The notes beneath the pieces were generated by a model. It was given only the letters and a program-made list of their open reading frames with translations. It ran no database searches and had not been told where the DNA came from. From Plantago elongata (Eukaryota > Streptophyta > Magnoliopsida > Lamiales > Plantaginaceae), in contig JAYMSP010000356.1 in NCBI GenBank assembly GCA_036897095.1, positions 1 through 56,340 of the forward strand: 56,340 bases of DNA, given 5' to 3'. This document shows, one piece after another, positions 37,701 to 48,839 of this stretch. Each line of letters opens with the position of its first letter. Within the stretch, counting starts at the first letter, position 1. The position numbers and the translations under genes were made by a program.

Positions 37701-38998
37701 GGACAATCAAATCTCAATATGTTATGACCAGCCCATATCCGTCCTACTCATCAACAAAACAAGATTCACATATTTAAATTAAATTGGAATTGACAAAAGC
37801 CCATGAGCATGAACTGTTCAGCACAGAAATTATAGTAGTAATATAATACGTAAAGCATATTATTAAATATCATTGAAAAGTCTTAACATGCCAATGCTCA
37901 AGTTGCTCCATAAGAAGTCATGGCCGAGGATTAAATTAGTTAAGGCTAACAAATTATTTCGACTACTATTATTATCAATTTTACAATTGTAAGAGATAAT
38001 AAATAACAACCCCCCCTGCCACAACAACTCCTCATACACAAATTGCTCCAAATCCCAGCGTTCTCCTTTTGTTACAGAACATCATGTATTGCACTTAGAG
38101 AAACTCTACCATATATCCAACCAAACAAGATATATTTCCGCATGGTTTGAAATAACGACGAAGAAAACAAAAGGGTCCAAAGCATATAGACGTCTCAACA
38201 TTTCAGCTTACCGAAATGAGATCAACATGGAATAGGAAACTTCCTGTTTACCTTGTACAATTTTCATTCGCATTTCCAAAAGAACACAATAAAACGTCTC
38301 GTTTTTTCAAAATCCAGAAGCAAATTCCGAAAACGATTAATCCAGGTTGTTACTTACACAATTTACATTTGTGCTACGCGAGTAAAACCCTAATTAAAAA
38401 CACCTACTAAATTTTACTTAACTCGAGGTTTTAACTCTATAGGACACTTCAAAATTAATTTCTCCCTCCGTTCCAATAATAACTTCCTAAATTTGACTTA
38501 TTTGGGTTTCTTTATTTCTCTTTACTACTTTATAAATCACATTCTTCCATCTCTTTCCTACTTTATTCACAAATTAATATTTTACTATTTATACTTAATC
38601 CAAGAAAAAGTAAGTAAGTTACTAATAGACCTAAGTAATTAACAAACGAAAGGTGCAACAGAGCACTAACTAAACCCTAGTGAATGATAGTGAAAAGCAA
38701 AAGGAAAATGAACATACATACCATGAAGAATGTCATAGACCACGTCCGCAATTTCAGCAAAAGTGGGAGCAGACATAACGGCGTCTTTGCTAATGCCGTT
38801 GCAGCGAACGGAGAGTGTGGAGATCCGGTTGAGGTCGGCGGGTTGGACTAGGGTTGAGTAGTTGCGGAGCTCGACGAGTTTTTTTGGGCATACCAAAATG
38901 GATCCGAATTCGAGAAGGGCGTAACCCTGACCCGTACGGGTCGGAATAGTTGTCTCCACATCGAAGAATGCTATCTCAGATCGGTCTTCGTTCTCCAT
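34765..38998 (-). CDS. NEN-type DEDDh 3'-5' exonuclease-domain protein
   Basis: Six exons, minus: 38998-38722, 37743-37586, 37207-37161, 36600-36537, 36339-35600, 34990-34765; 1512 nt, 503 residues, all junctions in frame. The N-terminal 175 residues form a DnaQ-like exonuclease: FFDVETT (D13, E15), GHNILRFD (D105) and HRSLDDV (H160, D165), so all DEDDh metal-binding and catalytic residues are present. A Ser/Thr/Asn-rich linker (about 185-310) follows, then a plant-specific C-terminal half with WITEIYQNDISEPQKLVFVR and ending VAKKLVIH. This layout is that of the Arabidopsis NEN family (NAC45/86-dependent exonucleases), some of which act in clearing nuclei of maturing sieve elements; which NEN this is cannot be decided here. 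Divergently placed from the P450 gene, about 2.5 kb away. Confidence 0.93.
38463..38640. mobile_element. Stowaway-like MITE fragment in NEN intron 1
   Basis: Has the end ctccctccgttccaataata and the interior words tactttattc and ctcttt; the far end (near 38600-38640, aagtaagtta) is worn, so the right limit is approximate. Confidence 0.5.
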
Positions 38999-39068
38999 TG
39001 TTGGTTAATTTGTGTGAAATGAAGTTCTAATTTGGGTGTTTTACTGGTTTCTGGTTTTATATGTAAGG

Positions 39069-39078
39069 TATATATATA
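39069..39078 (-). promoter_or_regulatory. TATA box of the NEN gene
   Basis: Minus strand tatatatata about 71 bp upstream of the ATG at 38998, the usual distance for a short plant 5' UTR. Confidence 0.5.
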
Positions 39079-41395
39079 GAGACCGAAATGGAATGGAATA
39101 TTGGAATGGAAAAGGTTTAGCTTACAAGACAAGTTACTTGTTGGAGAAGATGAAGATGGAGGGAAAGAATACGTGTGAGTTTTGCACACGAAATTACGAA
39201 CCGTGTGTCCGCGCGATTAACCTTAATCACAGGTAACTTCTACACCGTAACACCGCCTTCTTCCGTTTCCCCAATTTTTATGGCTCCACTCATTAGACAA
39301 TCGAATACTATAGGACAGAGTGGCATACGATTTAAATGTGTTTCGTTTTAATTTTAATTAAATTTGAATTAAATTTGTATTTATTTTGACATTTTAGTTG
39401 AATGGCATTTTAGTTGCCATTTTAGTTTGATAACACTAACTAAAAATACAATCTATATAAAAACATATAGACCATCAAATCTTACTTCCACCAATCATCT
39501 ATCTCTTACACAAACTACATAATAAACCTACAAACTATCACATTTTATATCACACAACCTACGTAATGAACCTACAAAACCATCACATCAACACCAGTCA
39601 TTTATCTTTACACAACTTATATAATAAATATACAATACTCCACACCATTATCATTCTATAACAAACAATAATTTAACCATGCCACTTCAATATGGTAGCT
39701 ACTCACCCATTCAAACAGATCTCATTCCGAATCTATTCCAAACAGTCACATAATTTCTACACGTTTTTATATCAAATCTTAGCTATAGAATTTTGAGCAA
39801 AATTGATTAGGAGAATATCTTACGGTTTTTATTTGCCTGTTGAACCAAATAAAATAAATATGAATTGACTATAATAAACTTTAGGGTTATGAATTCAATA
39901 TTAAATAAATAAGAGGGGTGAATTGTAATTTATAAAATAAATAAATTATTTCTAAAAAATTCATGTAACTAATTGTCATCATGTAGGACGGAGACGTTGA
40001 CTTTTGTACTAAAACGTAATTAATTTTATTAAACTTGTCTTGTGGTGTTGTTGTTTAAGCCTTTAGCGAAACTAACTGAAAATTAGTTGGTAGATGATCA
40101 GGTATCTTCTTTTTTCAACTTGATTAACATCTTAAACCAACTATTTTTTGTTGTTTAATAAACTGTGCATTCACATAACGAGTTTTTTTTATCAAAATGT
40201 ATGGGACTGAAAAGGTAACTCAAAAACTAATTTCCTTCTCTTTCCTTTCACACTTACAAATTATTAAACGTTAAAATTAAAATGAATTAAATAAATAAAT
40301 TATTTTTAGCTACTTTTAAAAATATAAAATATTTACAAAAATGTAATAAAATGATATTTCAAATATAAATCTTCCAAAAAATAAGTACATACTAATACAG
40401 TAACCTAATGAAATAAAATATTAATACTTTTAGCAATAATTTCTAATGTAATACTACAAATTAACCAATTATTGTATTGAAAAAAGTAACTAGTGCTTAT
40501 TATATTGATAGAATCAATGGTAACATTGTTTCACGGGGAATGAAGTAAAAAATATCAAAACTTTATAAAAAAATCTCAAAATTATTAACATATGAATTTT
40601 TAGTATGTGTATACAATTTTCGGTATTTTTTCTTTTATAATTTAATTCAAGCTCCATTCGCAAAAGCTCCAAATTATAGTATCAGTATATGTTATTTTCA
40701 TGGAGCTTGTATGGATTTATTTCTATATTTTTAATGTTTTGTATTTATTAATTTGTTATTTCATAATGAACGTTTATATTTAAAATATTTATTAATTTTT
40801 TTACGAGGGTTGTTTTGCAATTTTCGTTGGTGAGTTTGAAAATAAAAAAAGAACTATATTGAGTAAATACAATTTTTTTGGAACAATTTTACAATAATTT
40901 AAAAAATTAATCGTAAAATGTAAATTGTTTAGAAGTTTAATTTAAGAATGTGTTTGCACATTTTAATTTTTGTTGGTATGTGATGTAATTGATTTGTTAA
41001 ATTTATCCTATACTTATATTGTTTTCAGCGAGACGAAAATGTTATTACGAAATTTATTAGGGGGAGCTAATGTAATTTGTAGTTTTACAAGTTTTGGAAT
41101 TTCTTGTACTCCCAATGGAAAGTTTTGCTCTCTCGTCGGTGGTTGTTTACCACTATTTACGAAGGATTTTTCCACCTTAAAATTCTCGGTGTTCATTCTT
41201 ACTGTCTTTATTAATTTCTTTATGCATATCTTTGGTGGAATTTATAATCTTTCGCACTCTGGTACTACAGTGCAAGAGTAGGTAATTAACAAGAAGTAGT
41301 GGCTGACCAAGTACAAGTTGGGTCAGGAGGCATTTTGAGGAGGAAAATAAGCAGGTCAAAACCAGAACTGGAAAAAAAACAAGTTCATAGTGAAT
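39079..41395. other. Divergent intergenic region between NEN and CYP714 genes
   Basis: Strongly AT-rich. Between 39500 and 39670 loose repeats of the type acacaacctacataatgaacctacaa recur three times. No coding frame is supported; the frame at 40970-41281 matches nothing known. Regulatory sites for both genes should lie near the ends. Confidence 0.45.
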
Positions 41396-41405
41396 CTATA
41401 TAAAG
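41396..41405 (+). promoter_or_regulatory. TATA box of the CYP714 gene
   Basis: ctatataaag, 73 bp upstream of the ATG at 41478; a good match to the plant TATA consensus at the expected distance. Confidence 0.65.
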
Positions 41406-41477
41406 AGATCTGTCGAATAAGTTGAGAAACCACAACATCAATTACTAACAACTGCCATCTAGTATTTTAGAAGCAAA

Positions 41478-43430
41478 ATGCAACTTGTAATATCAATGTC
41501 GTTTTCCATGTTACTTGTTGTTTTGTGCAGATTGTTTGTCGGTCTTTATGTCTCACTTGTAATGAAGCCTAAAAGAGTACGGGAAATGTTAACGAGACAA
41601 GGTATCAACGGACCTCCTCCGATGATCCTCCTCGGCAACATACTTGAGATCAAGAAATCCCGACAAGCCGCTCATAATGCTTTAGTCGATCATTCTCACC
41701 CTCCGGTACTCCACCATGACACGGCTTCTGTTTTTCCCTTTCTTCAGCAATGGGGAAAGCAATACGGTACTGATCATGCTACTCAGTACAAATATAATGT
41801 TTTATAACACCAGTAAAGTTTTGTAAGTGAACATTTCATGTCATTTTCGTAATTTGCAGGTAAATTGTACACATTTTCGCTTGGCAAGATGCAAATACTG
41901 CACGTGAGCAGTCCGGAAATGGTGAAAGAAATAACAACCTGTACATCCCTGGACTTGGGAAGGCCATCTTACCAGCAGAAAGACCTTGGTCCTTTGCTTG
42001 GACATGGCATTTTGACTTCGAATGGCATGCTTTGGTCACGGCAGAGGAAAATCATGGCGCCTCAATTATTCATGGACAAGATCAAGGTATCATTAGTGAT
42101 ACGTATAATTTTATTATATATTTTCCGGTTTTTACATCATAAGAACTAACTATGGATGTACTGTAGGGAATGATGGACATAATAAGTGAGTCAGCTGTGG
42201 CACTTGTAGATTCATGGAAACATGAAATTGAGAAAAGTGGATGTGGAGCTGTAGAGCTCACAGTTGATGGGTATATGAAGCAGTTTTCGGGTGACATAAT
42301 ATCAAAAGCTTGCTTCGGAAGCAGCTATTCTAGAGGCGAAAGAATTTTTGTCAAGTTTGGAGCTTTGATGGAAATTATTTCCAACAAGACTATGTCCTTG
42401 GGCATTCCAGGACTAAGGTTCCGACATTTCACTTGTTTTTAATCGATAATTGCATAACCTGTGTTCGTTTAGTTCTGCAATAATAACCACTCTGGAAACA
42501 TAATTGTTAGGACTTAGGAAGGTTGCCGAAGATACTAAACTATACTGGCCTATATCGTTTGACAGATATCTTCCCACAAAAAGCAACAGGCAGATTTGGG
42601 TGCTAGAGAAGGAAATACGTTCACTGATTTTAGATATCGTGAAGGAAAGGGAGCGAGCAAGAGATGAAAACGATTTGGTGCAGATGCTTGTCCAGGGTGC
42701 AAAAAATAGCAATTTGGATTCAAAGGCAGTGGATCAGTTCATTGTCGACAATTGCAAGAATATCTATTTGGCTGGGTTTGAGACTTCTGCTGTTGCGGCT
42801 TCCTGGTGTCTCGTTTTATTAGCTTCCAACCCGGAGTGGATAACTCGTGTCAGAGACGAGGTTAACGGAATCTGTCTGGGTCAACTCCCTGACATAGACA
42901 TGCTTCGCAAGATGAAACAGGTATGTATTAGCTAGAAACAAACACATGACCATGTTACAATCTTTGTCATGCACTATCTTTAATTTGTGCATACACATGT
43001 ATAGTTGAACATGGTGATTCAAGAGACAATGCGGCTCTACCCTCCATCACCAACCCTGTCAAGGGAAGCCCTGAAAGACATGAAGATCGGGAACATTGCC
43101 GTGCCCAAGGGTGTCAATGTTTGGACGATGGTGGCAACTCTGCATATGGACACAAGCATCTGGGGTGCAGACGCCTCAGAATTCAAACCAGAAAGATTCA
43201 AGAACGGGATTGCAGGAGCATGCAAGATCCCAAGCTCGTATATGCCGTTTGGGTTCGGGCAACGGGTGTGTGTTGGGCAGCATCTGGCCATGGTTGAGCT
43301 GAAGATGCTGATGGCTCTTATTTTGACAAACTTTTCATTCACACTCTCTCCCAATTATATCCACTTGCCGGTTATGAGGATGCTTATAGAGCCCAAGCAT
43401 GGAGTTCAGATTTTGATTAACAAAGTCTGA
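41478..43430 (+). CDS. CYP714: Cytochrome P450, CYP714 family
   Basis: Five exons: 41478-41766, 41860-42086, 42167-42417, 42566-42920, 43005-43430; 1548 nt, 515 residues. A hydrophobic N-terminal anchor (residues 3-27) is followed by the proline hinge NGPPPM, so it sits on the ER membrane. I-helix AGFETS (325-330; His is usual at the third place in this clan), K-helix ETMR (381-384), FKPERF, and heme loop [11 protein letters not shown] with ligand C463. [10 protein letters not shown] and the general layout place it in CYP714 of the CYP72 clan. Known members oxidise gibberellins (13-hydroxylation, 16,17-epoxidation) or triterpenes; the substrate here is not decided. Exon 4 must begin at 42566: starting at the upstream acceptor near 42510 would put a stop in frame, so the open stretch 42510-42565 is intron. 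Confidence 0.95.
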
Positions 43431-43879
43431 TCTTATGACGGTTTTTCAAATATATATAGAACAGGTGTGTTGAATGCATAGGTGTGTGTGTGTGGGGGGA
43501 TGTGTATGTCAATTTTCCAATTATTATTTCCACTAAATGAGTTGAGGAATGAGATTCTTGGGTCAGTTTATATATAGAACATATGTTTCTTATACAAGAA
43601 TGTGTCACGTTCTTTAACAGAAGTCATCCCAGTAAGTTGATAATAATCGGTTTAGGAACCATCGCCTTTATGTTTACATGTTTATGTTCAGGGTAGATCA
43701 TCCGTAAACATGAGAGGAAATGGCACAAAAGTAACAATTATTTCCTCTGTATTTTACACAGATGAGATGGCCTTGTGTTTTACAAGTTTTCATAGGAAAA
43801 AGGTACCACATAATAATCGGACTTACAGCGATATAACATTACTAAGTGAAGCTTCTCAGAATTACCTGAATGCTATTTC
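43431..43879. other. Convergent spacer between CYP714 and parvulin genes
   Basis: 449 bp holding both 3' UTRs, with a short gtgtgtgtgtgtg run at 43482-43494. No terminator motif can be assigned. Confidence 0.5.
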
Positions 43880-45611
43880 TCAATTCTTCCTTCCTTCACT
43901 CAAGATAATGTGGTATCCATGGCTGAAATCACAAATACAAATAGATGAGTTAGTTTTATCCTATTATCCCCTCAAGAATGTACATATGATAGTTAGAAAA
44001 ACATGTTGGGATATCAACAATCATACGTCGACTTAAATGGTGCACTTGTTACTCCAACAGGTGTGTTGAATGCAACCTCCTGGAACGGACCAGCCATCTT
44101 GCCACGCGGAAACCATCCCAGGTCTCCACCTTTCTTCCCTGATGGGCATTCCGAGTATTCTGCAGCTACCTGAAGCGGATAAAGAAACCAAACACCTTAG
44201 AGCTAAAAACGGAGACCGATTACCAAGTTTTTTTATCAGTAGGAGACTAAGTGTGTGTTTTTTAAGTAAATGATTTAGAAAAACTTATTAATGGTCCTAC
44301 TTTTATAAAAGCAAAAGCTATGGATAAGTACTCCCTCCTATTCAACATGCTAGAACAAATTAGCATTTTTCACCCTAATAAAGAACACATCTTTTTGCCA
44401 AATGTATACTTCAGGTTTGTTTATCAAGCAGTAATTTGAGATGGAAGAAAAAAATTCTTAGCTAGGAAGTGCATAATTTGGAATCTTTTACAGAATTAGA
44501 ATATGGTAATATTGAAATTAAAGGGGGCAAAAACTACTTACGCTAGCTCATAATAGGATAAGCTAGTTGGTTCAATTAGTTGATAAGCTAACTAATTTGC
44601 TAAATATGGTATGAAAAACAAATCATCTAGCATATTTGATTCCTGGACAAGCATAAGAGATCAGCTAGCTAATCTAATAAGCTTGTCCATGAAACTTAGC
44701 AAAAAAATAAGCTAACTGACCTACCATATTTATTAAATCAACTAGCTTATCAGCTAATTCATTTACTAAACATTTTTCTGAAAACCAACTAGTTTTTCAG
44801 CTACCAGCAAGTTTATCAACTTTCAGCTACTTAGCTACATAGAACCTAAGCGTAACAATCTTATTACAAAAATAAGTTCATCAAGCTGATAAGCTTGTGT
44901 TAAACAGAGCCCTAGCACCCCATAATAGTGAAATAAAATCTGCAACTTCATTTATTATGAATAGGAGGCACTAATATCAGGAGAGTTCTTTGAACTCTAC
45001 TAGCCTGGTTTCCTTGAAAACAAATTTCAGAAGCTGAGTTTGAAATGACGGGTTTCGGCTTATTATTGCTCTTACCATCTGCATGCAAAGAACTAATTTC
45101 TGGTCCTGCTTTTCCACCTTATTTGCACACATTCCGGCTAACAAAATTATCCGCTGCCAACTTATACATCACTTCACACTATATGTAAGCTACTATAATC
45201 AATCACCAAGTCTATGAATTGCTCCTGGTCCTTGAACAGATGGAAAATAGGAAGCAATGAATTTTCTCGTTAATACCTTAGCAAACTCAGCCGGTGGGAC
45301 TTTATCTCCATTATCAAGCCACCCATCTTGCAGCTTCTTATAAGCTTCATTAATTTTCCCTTGCTTCTCACACAAGATATGCCTGGCTGATAACGGTTAA
45401 ACCAGTGAATATGAGTTACTAATAGGCAACAGAGTATAAGTAGGGAGTAGGTGAGGATAGAATCAAGATATAACTTACCTTTCACGTACGTGCAAGTTCC
45501 CAGGCTGTCACTTTTTCCTGCTTTTCCTTTACCCTTCGATGCAGAGTCATCACTTCCTCCCGCTGGTTGTTTTCCCTTGCCCTTTCCAGAAGCCTTGGCG
45601 TCCTTCCCCAT
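43880..45611 (-). CDS. Par14/PIN4-type parvulin peptidyl-prolyl cis-trans isomerase
   Basis: Four exons, minus: 45611-45479, 45386-45277, 44169-44027, 43922-43880; 429 nt, 142 residues. It catalyses cis-trans turning of peptide bonds before proline. The first 40 residues are Lys/Gly/Ser-rich (MGKDAKASGKGKGKQ), as in human Par14 and its plant counterparts, and may bind DNA or nucleic acid complexes. The catalytic fold shows ARHILCEK (H47), SECPSGKKGGDLGWF, GKMAGPFQEVAFN and the end GYHIILSEGRKN (H133), the two core histidines of parvulins. There is no WW domain, separating it from Pin1. The loop after GGDLGWFPRG lacks the basic phosphate-binding cluster of Pin1, so no pSer/pThr-Pro preference is expected. 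A 5' UTR intron is likely: donor gtatgta just below 46685 and acceptor cag two bases before the ATG. Intron 2 hosts nested MITEs. Confidence 0.94.
44331..44971. mobile_element. Stowaway-type MITE split by a second MITE (parvulin intron 2)
   Basis: Outer element: left end ctccctcctattcaacatg after TA, right end tgaataggaggcac before TA; the inner ten bases of the TIR (cctcctattc) pair exactly. Inside, about 44535-44915 holds a different element rich in ataagctag/agctgataagc words and ending tgttaaacagagcccta, an hAT-like MITE. Insertion order is therefore outer first, inner later. Confidence 0.7.
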
Positions 45612-46760
45612 TACTGAGCAATCAATTTCATCAAAGCATAGTTAGCAAATCCAAACAACCAGGAGAATACGAAATAATGCAGCATAATATTTTGGGAATA
45701 AGAATAATGCAACCCTCAAGTCTCGAATATCTTAATATAATAAACAACTAAGAAACACCAAAACACGTATCATTGTGTATCCGTGTCATACATGTTTTAA
45801 TACAGATGCAGGGGGTGAATACCATATAATTCATAGATCAGCACCATTTTTGGCTTGTGCACAAAAATGTCTCTTAGTTCAAGTATACTGTTCAAAACTT
45901 ATGGTTTCACCCTAAGATTAAGGTCCTGTACATCGCAAAGCTAGTTGCTGACAAAGACTTATTTTTGTTTTTCCTTGCCCTTTGACTAAAGGAGTTGTTT
46001 TAAATCCAAAAAATATATTTACTATTTTATTTACAGATTGGGGACTACTTATCCTCCATCGATCTGTCAACCATGAATACCAATGGATATGTAACTATGT
46101 AAGTAGTGAGAGCTTGGCACAACATTGTATCAAATCAATCATCCTGACCCTAGGGATCCCAAAGACATTCATCAGCGGTAAAAAAGCTTCGCAGCGTGCA
46201 GCAATACTAACCAGAATTCCAAAACTTCATGCACATTACTCTAAATTTCTTAGAGAAGACAAATATTTTTATAAAAGCCAATACAAGTTAACAGAATTCG
46301 CAAGCTAAACAATAATACAAACAAAGAAAAGTCATTCTCCCAGTCCCGAAAAACGTTCCGAAATCGTATCAGCCAAAAAGAGTAAAGGTGCAACTGTATG
46401 ACCTAAACTAAAAGAATCACACATCCCTTCTCTAGTTAAACCCGAACATCCTCATTCAACTACGAAGTAAAAGGGAAAAAAAACACAAATAATGCAACAT
46501 AATCAATCCAATCAGAAGAAGAAATACAATACACAACTTTATAGTAATTTGACAAGAAACAAAGCAAAGGAAAATCAAACCCTCACACTAATTTATCAGG
46601 AAAAACTACATATGTAGAGACTAGGGCCCAAATCTGTTAAGAATAAAAGGATTTAGAACAAACGAAGAAATCATACATACATACCTATGTTGGTAACTCG
46701 AACTGGATGAAGAAGATCAAGAATAATACTGAGAGGCACTTTGGACGAGAATAGATACGC
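45612..46760 (-). other. 5' UTR intron and promoter of the parvulin gene
   Basis: Minus strand: a short leader exon likely lies at about 46685-46760 and ends at a gtatgtatgt donor; the acceptor ttgctcag lies directly before taATG at 45611. Between them no coding frame is supported. Inferred from splice signals only. Confidence 0.45.
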
Positions 46761-46814
46761 AGCTAGTCTAATTTTATACTTGTGCCGTGCAATTTACCAA
46801 TAGATTTTCAGCTC

Positions 46815-46815
<1 letters not shown>

Positions 46816-46856
<41 letters not shown>
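46816..46856. repeat. (ATT)n microsatellite
   Basis: About 13 ATT units, just upstream of the parvulin promoter. Confidence 0.9.
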
Positions 46857-46858
<2 letters not shown>

Positions 46859-47159
46859 TACTACTATTATTATTTTTTAATAAAAAATTTATTACGTTAA
46901 TGCACATCTTTTAAAATAATTTAGCTGAAAAGCTAGCTGTTTTCAAAAACTAATCAAGTTGAAACGGGCTAAACATAGTACACCATCGTACTATTTAGTA
47001 CTCCTTTTAAAATTAGACAAATGTCATAATTTCAATATTAAAAAAAAAGTTTGTTAACAATTTTTAAATAATTCAAATTAATTTAGAAAAGCAAAATTAA
47101 TTGAATTTTCACATTTCATCCCTCACAAAAAGTCAATTTACATGTTAAACCAAAAATTA
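46857..47159. other. AT-rich flank with hAT-MITE-like end
   Basis: Contains tttagctgaaaagctagctg (46920-46939), a word typical of the AGCT-rich MITE ends also seen at 47850-47877. The two may be halves of one element separated by later insertion of the 46980-47790 segment. Confidence 0.35.
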
Positions 47160-47500
47160 ATCTTCTTCTCCAAAAATTTTCACCACCATCACCACCGGAA
47201 GCTCCGGTTAAGCAAGCTTTCTTAAGATAACCGAGACACTACGACACACCGGTAAATTCGTCGGAGCTCCACCATGAGTGTGGAAGATTAAAGCTTTTTC
47301 GCCATGGAAGCTCGAAGCTTCCTGCAGGCGTGGATCTACAGTAAGCTCGAGTCTCGGGCTTATAGTAGATTCGCCTAGAAGCTCGAGTGAGCTTCCATGG
47401 TGGATTCGCTATGGAAGCTCAAAAAGCTTCCACCACGGAAGCTTCGAGCTTCCATGGTGGAGCTATTACAAGAGCTCGCCGGAGCTCCGGATCTCTTCAT
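47160..47500. repeat. GC-rich block with nested inverted repeats of ggaagctt words
   Basis: A compositional island in AT-rich DNA. The 21-bp word at 47302-47322 (ccatggaagctcg...ttcc) occurs as its exact reverse complement at 47437-47457, with a third partial copy near 47389-47400 and a fourth near 47411-47427. Between the arms, 47335-47378 can fold into a second hairpin (gatctacagtaag with cttatagtagattc). The words ccggagctcc/ggagctcc recur at both ends. An 83-residue open frame (47278-47529, plus) exists but is built from the same repeats and has no known domain. Confidence 0.75.
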
Positions 47501-48839
47501 TTTTATTTTTTTTGGTAAAATGTCAATGAGGTGTTAATGTAAAGTTTAATTATTGTTAGCTTGATTTTGGATTGTTTTAGGTATATTATATTAAGACTAA
47601 ATAATAAGGGATGTGTATGTAAAAAAAAATCTAAAAAAGATATTTTAATATAGTACAATGTTGCACTACCTTATTATGCAATAGTGCGACGCCTTGTCGC
47701 ATTAATAAAAATTAAAGGGCTGGGATTTAATTTTAATATTGTTAGTACTATTGTACTAACAATAGTACAATGCACGGTATTATTTTTAGCTGTGCCCAAT
47801 CAAATTAACTTGCTGAAAAAAAAAACCTACCTGACCAGCTAACAACTACCTTTTCAGCTAGTTTTGCTAAACAAAGCCTATGCGTCAAAAGTCCAAACCA
47901 TGTCAAGGCGGACCCGGTTCGACTGGTTGAGTTATACTACCAGATATCTTACTACGGTAGATCACGTAAAGCGTAAGCGGGAGTGTACTGAGTCAATGTA
48001 GTCCAAATAACATATTGACATAGATCTAAGTCTTACTCACTACGCTTGTAAAAAGCGGAACTTGTTACATTTGAAAAGGAATTTACAAGGTAAATACAAA
48101 TATAATTATGTTTTGAAAAAGATTTGAGAAAATATTCTTTTACTTAACATAAAAATACCCGAATATGCATGTAGTTTGTTCACGTGGCAAAACTCAATTG
48201 CTCCAGATGACGAAATTTCCTCTAAATACTATATACTAGCAAATAGGCAATTTGTACATTGAAAATGTGGTAGTTATATTAAATGATAGTGTAAATAATA
48301 ACCAATGATCATTATATTACACAAATTTTGTGAAAATAATTAAAATTCATTCATGAATTGGTAATTAATCTAGTGCATCTGAAAAAACAAAAGGTAAATT
48401 AGAAGAACTACAAGTAATAATCCCAATATATTGGCTTAAACAACGAGCCAAAATGTGGCATGTTCACTAAAAGAAAGAAAAGTAGAAGCAAGGAGCTTTG
48501 TTTCTCCAGTTATATTTATTCCTCCCACATGTGAGAACGACTTGTCTCTACAGATAAATAATCCCCTTCAAACTCAACATCTTGGAGGCCATGAGGCCAT
48601 GTTCTAACGCCACATGGATAGCTGATACTTTGCATCAATAGCCTCTGCAATCTCAGGGCACACAACGTATTGTAATAAAAAATTTCCAACCCAAAATGGA
48701 CCCATCATGTAGTAAAATGGATTATAATACATAGAAATCCACAAGAACTGATAAAATTAAATTGGTTTTTATTACCTTGATATGGAATAATGATTGTTAT
48801 CTGTATCATTTAAATTGTTGAATGGTATATAATACTCCA
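47501..48839. other. Repeat-rich intergenic region
   Basis: Holds a perfect short palindrome gttagtactattgtactaac (47739-47758), the AGCT-rich MITE-like end at about 47830-47880, and AT-rich DNA beyond. No gene is supported. Confidence 0.45.

Noticed and set aside
40970-41281. 103-residue hydrophobic open frame upstream of the P450 gene
   Set aside because: Low-complexity composition, no homology recognised, lies in the promoter region.
42504-42565. Open stretch upstream of P450 exon 4 that could extend the protein
   Set aside because: Including it via the near acceptor puts a stop directly in frame; the P450 family sequence joins cleanly at 42566 instead.
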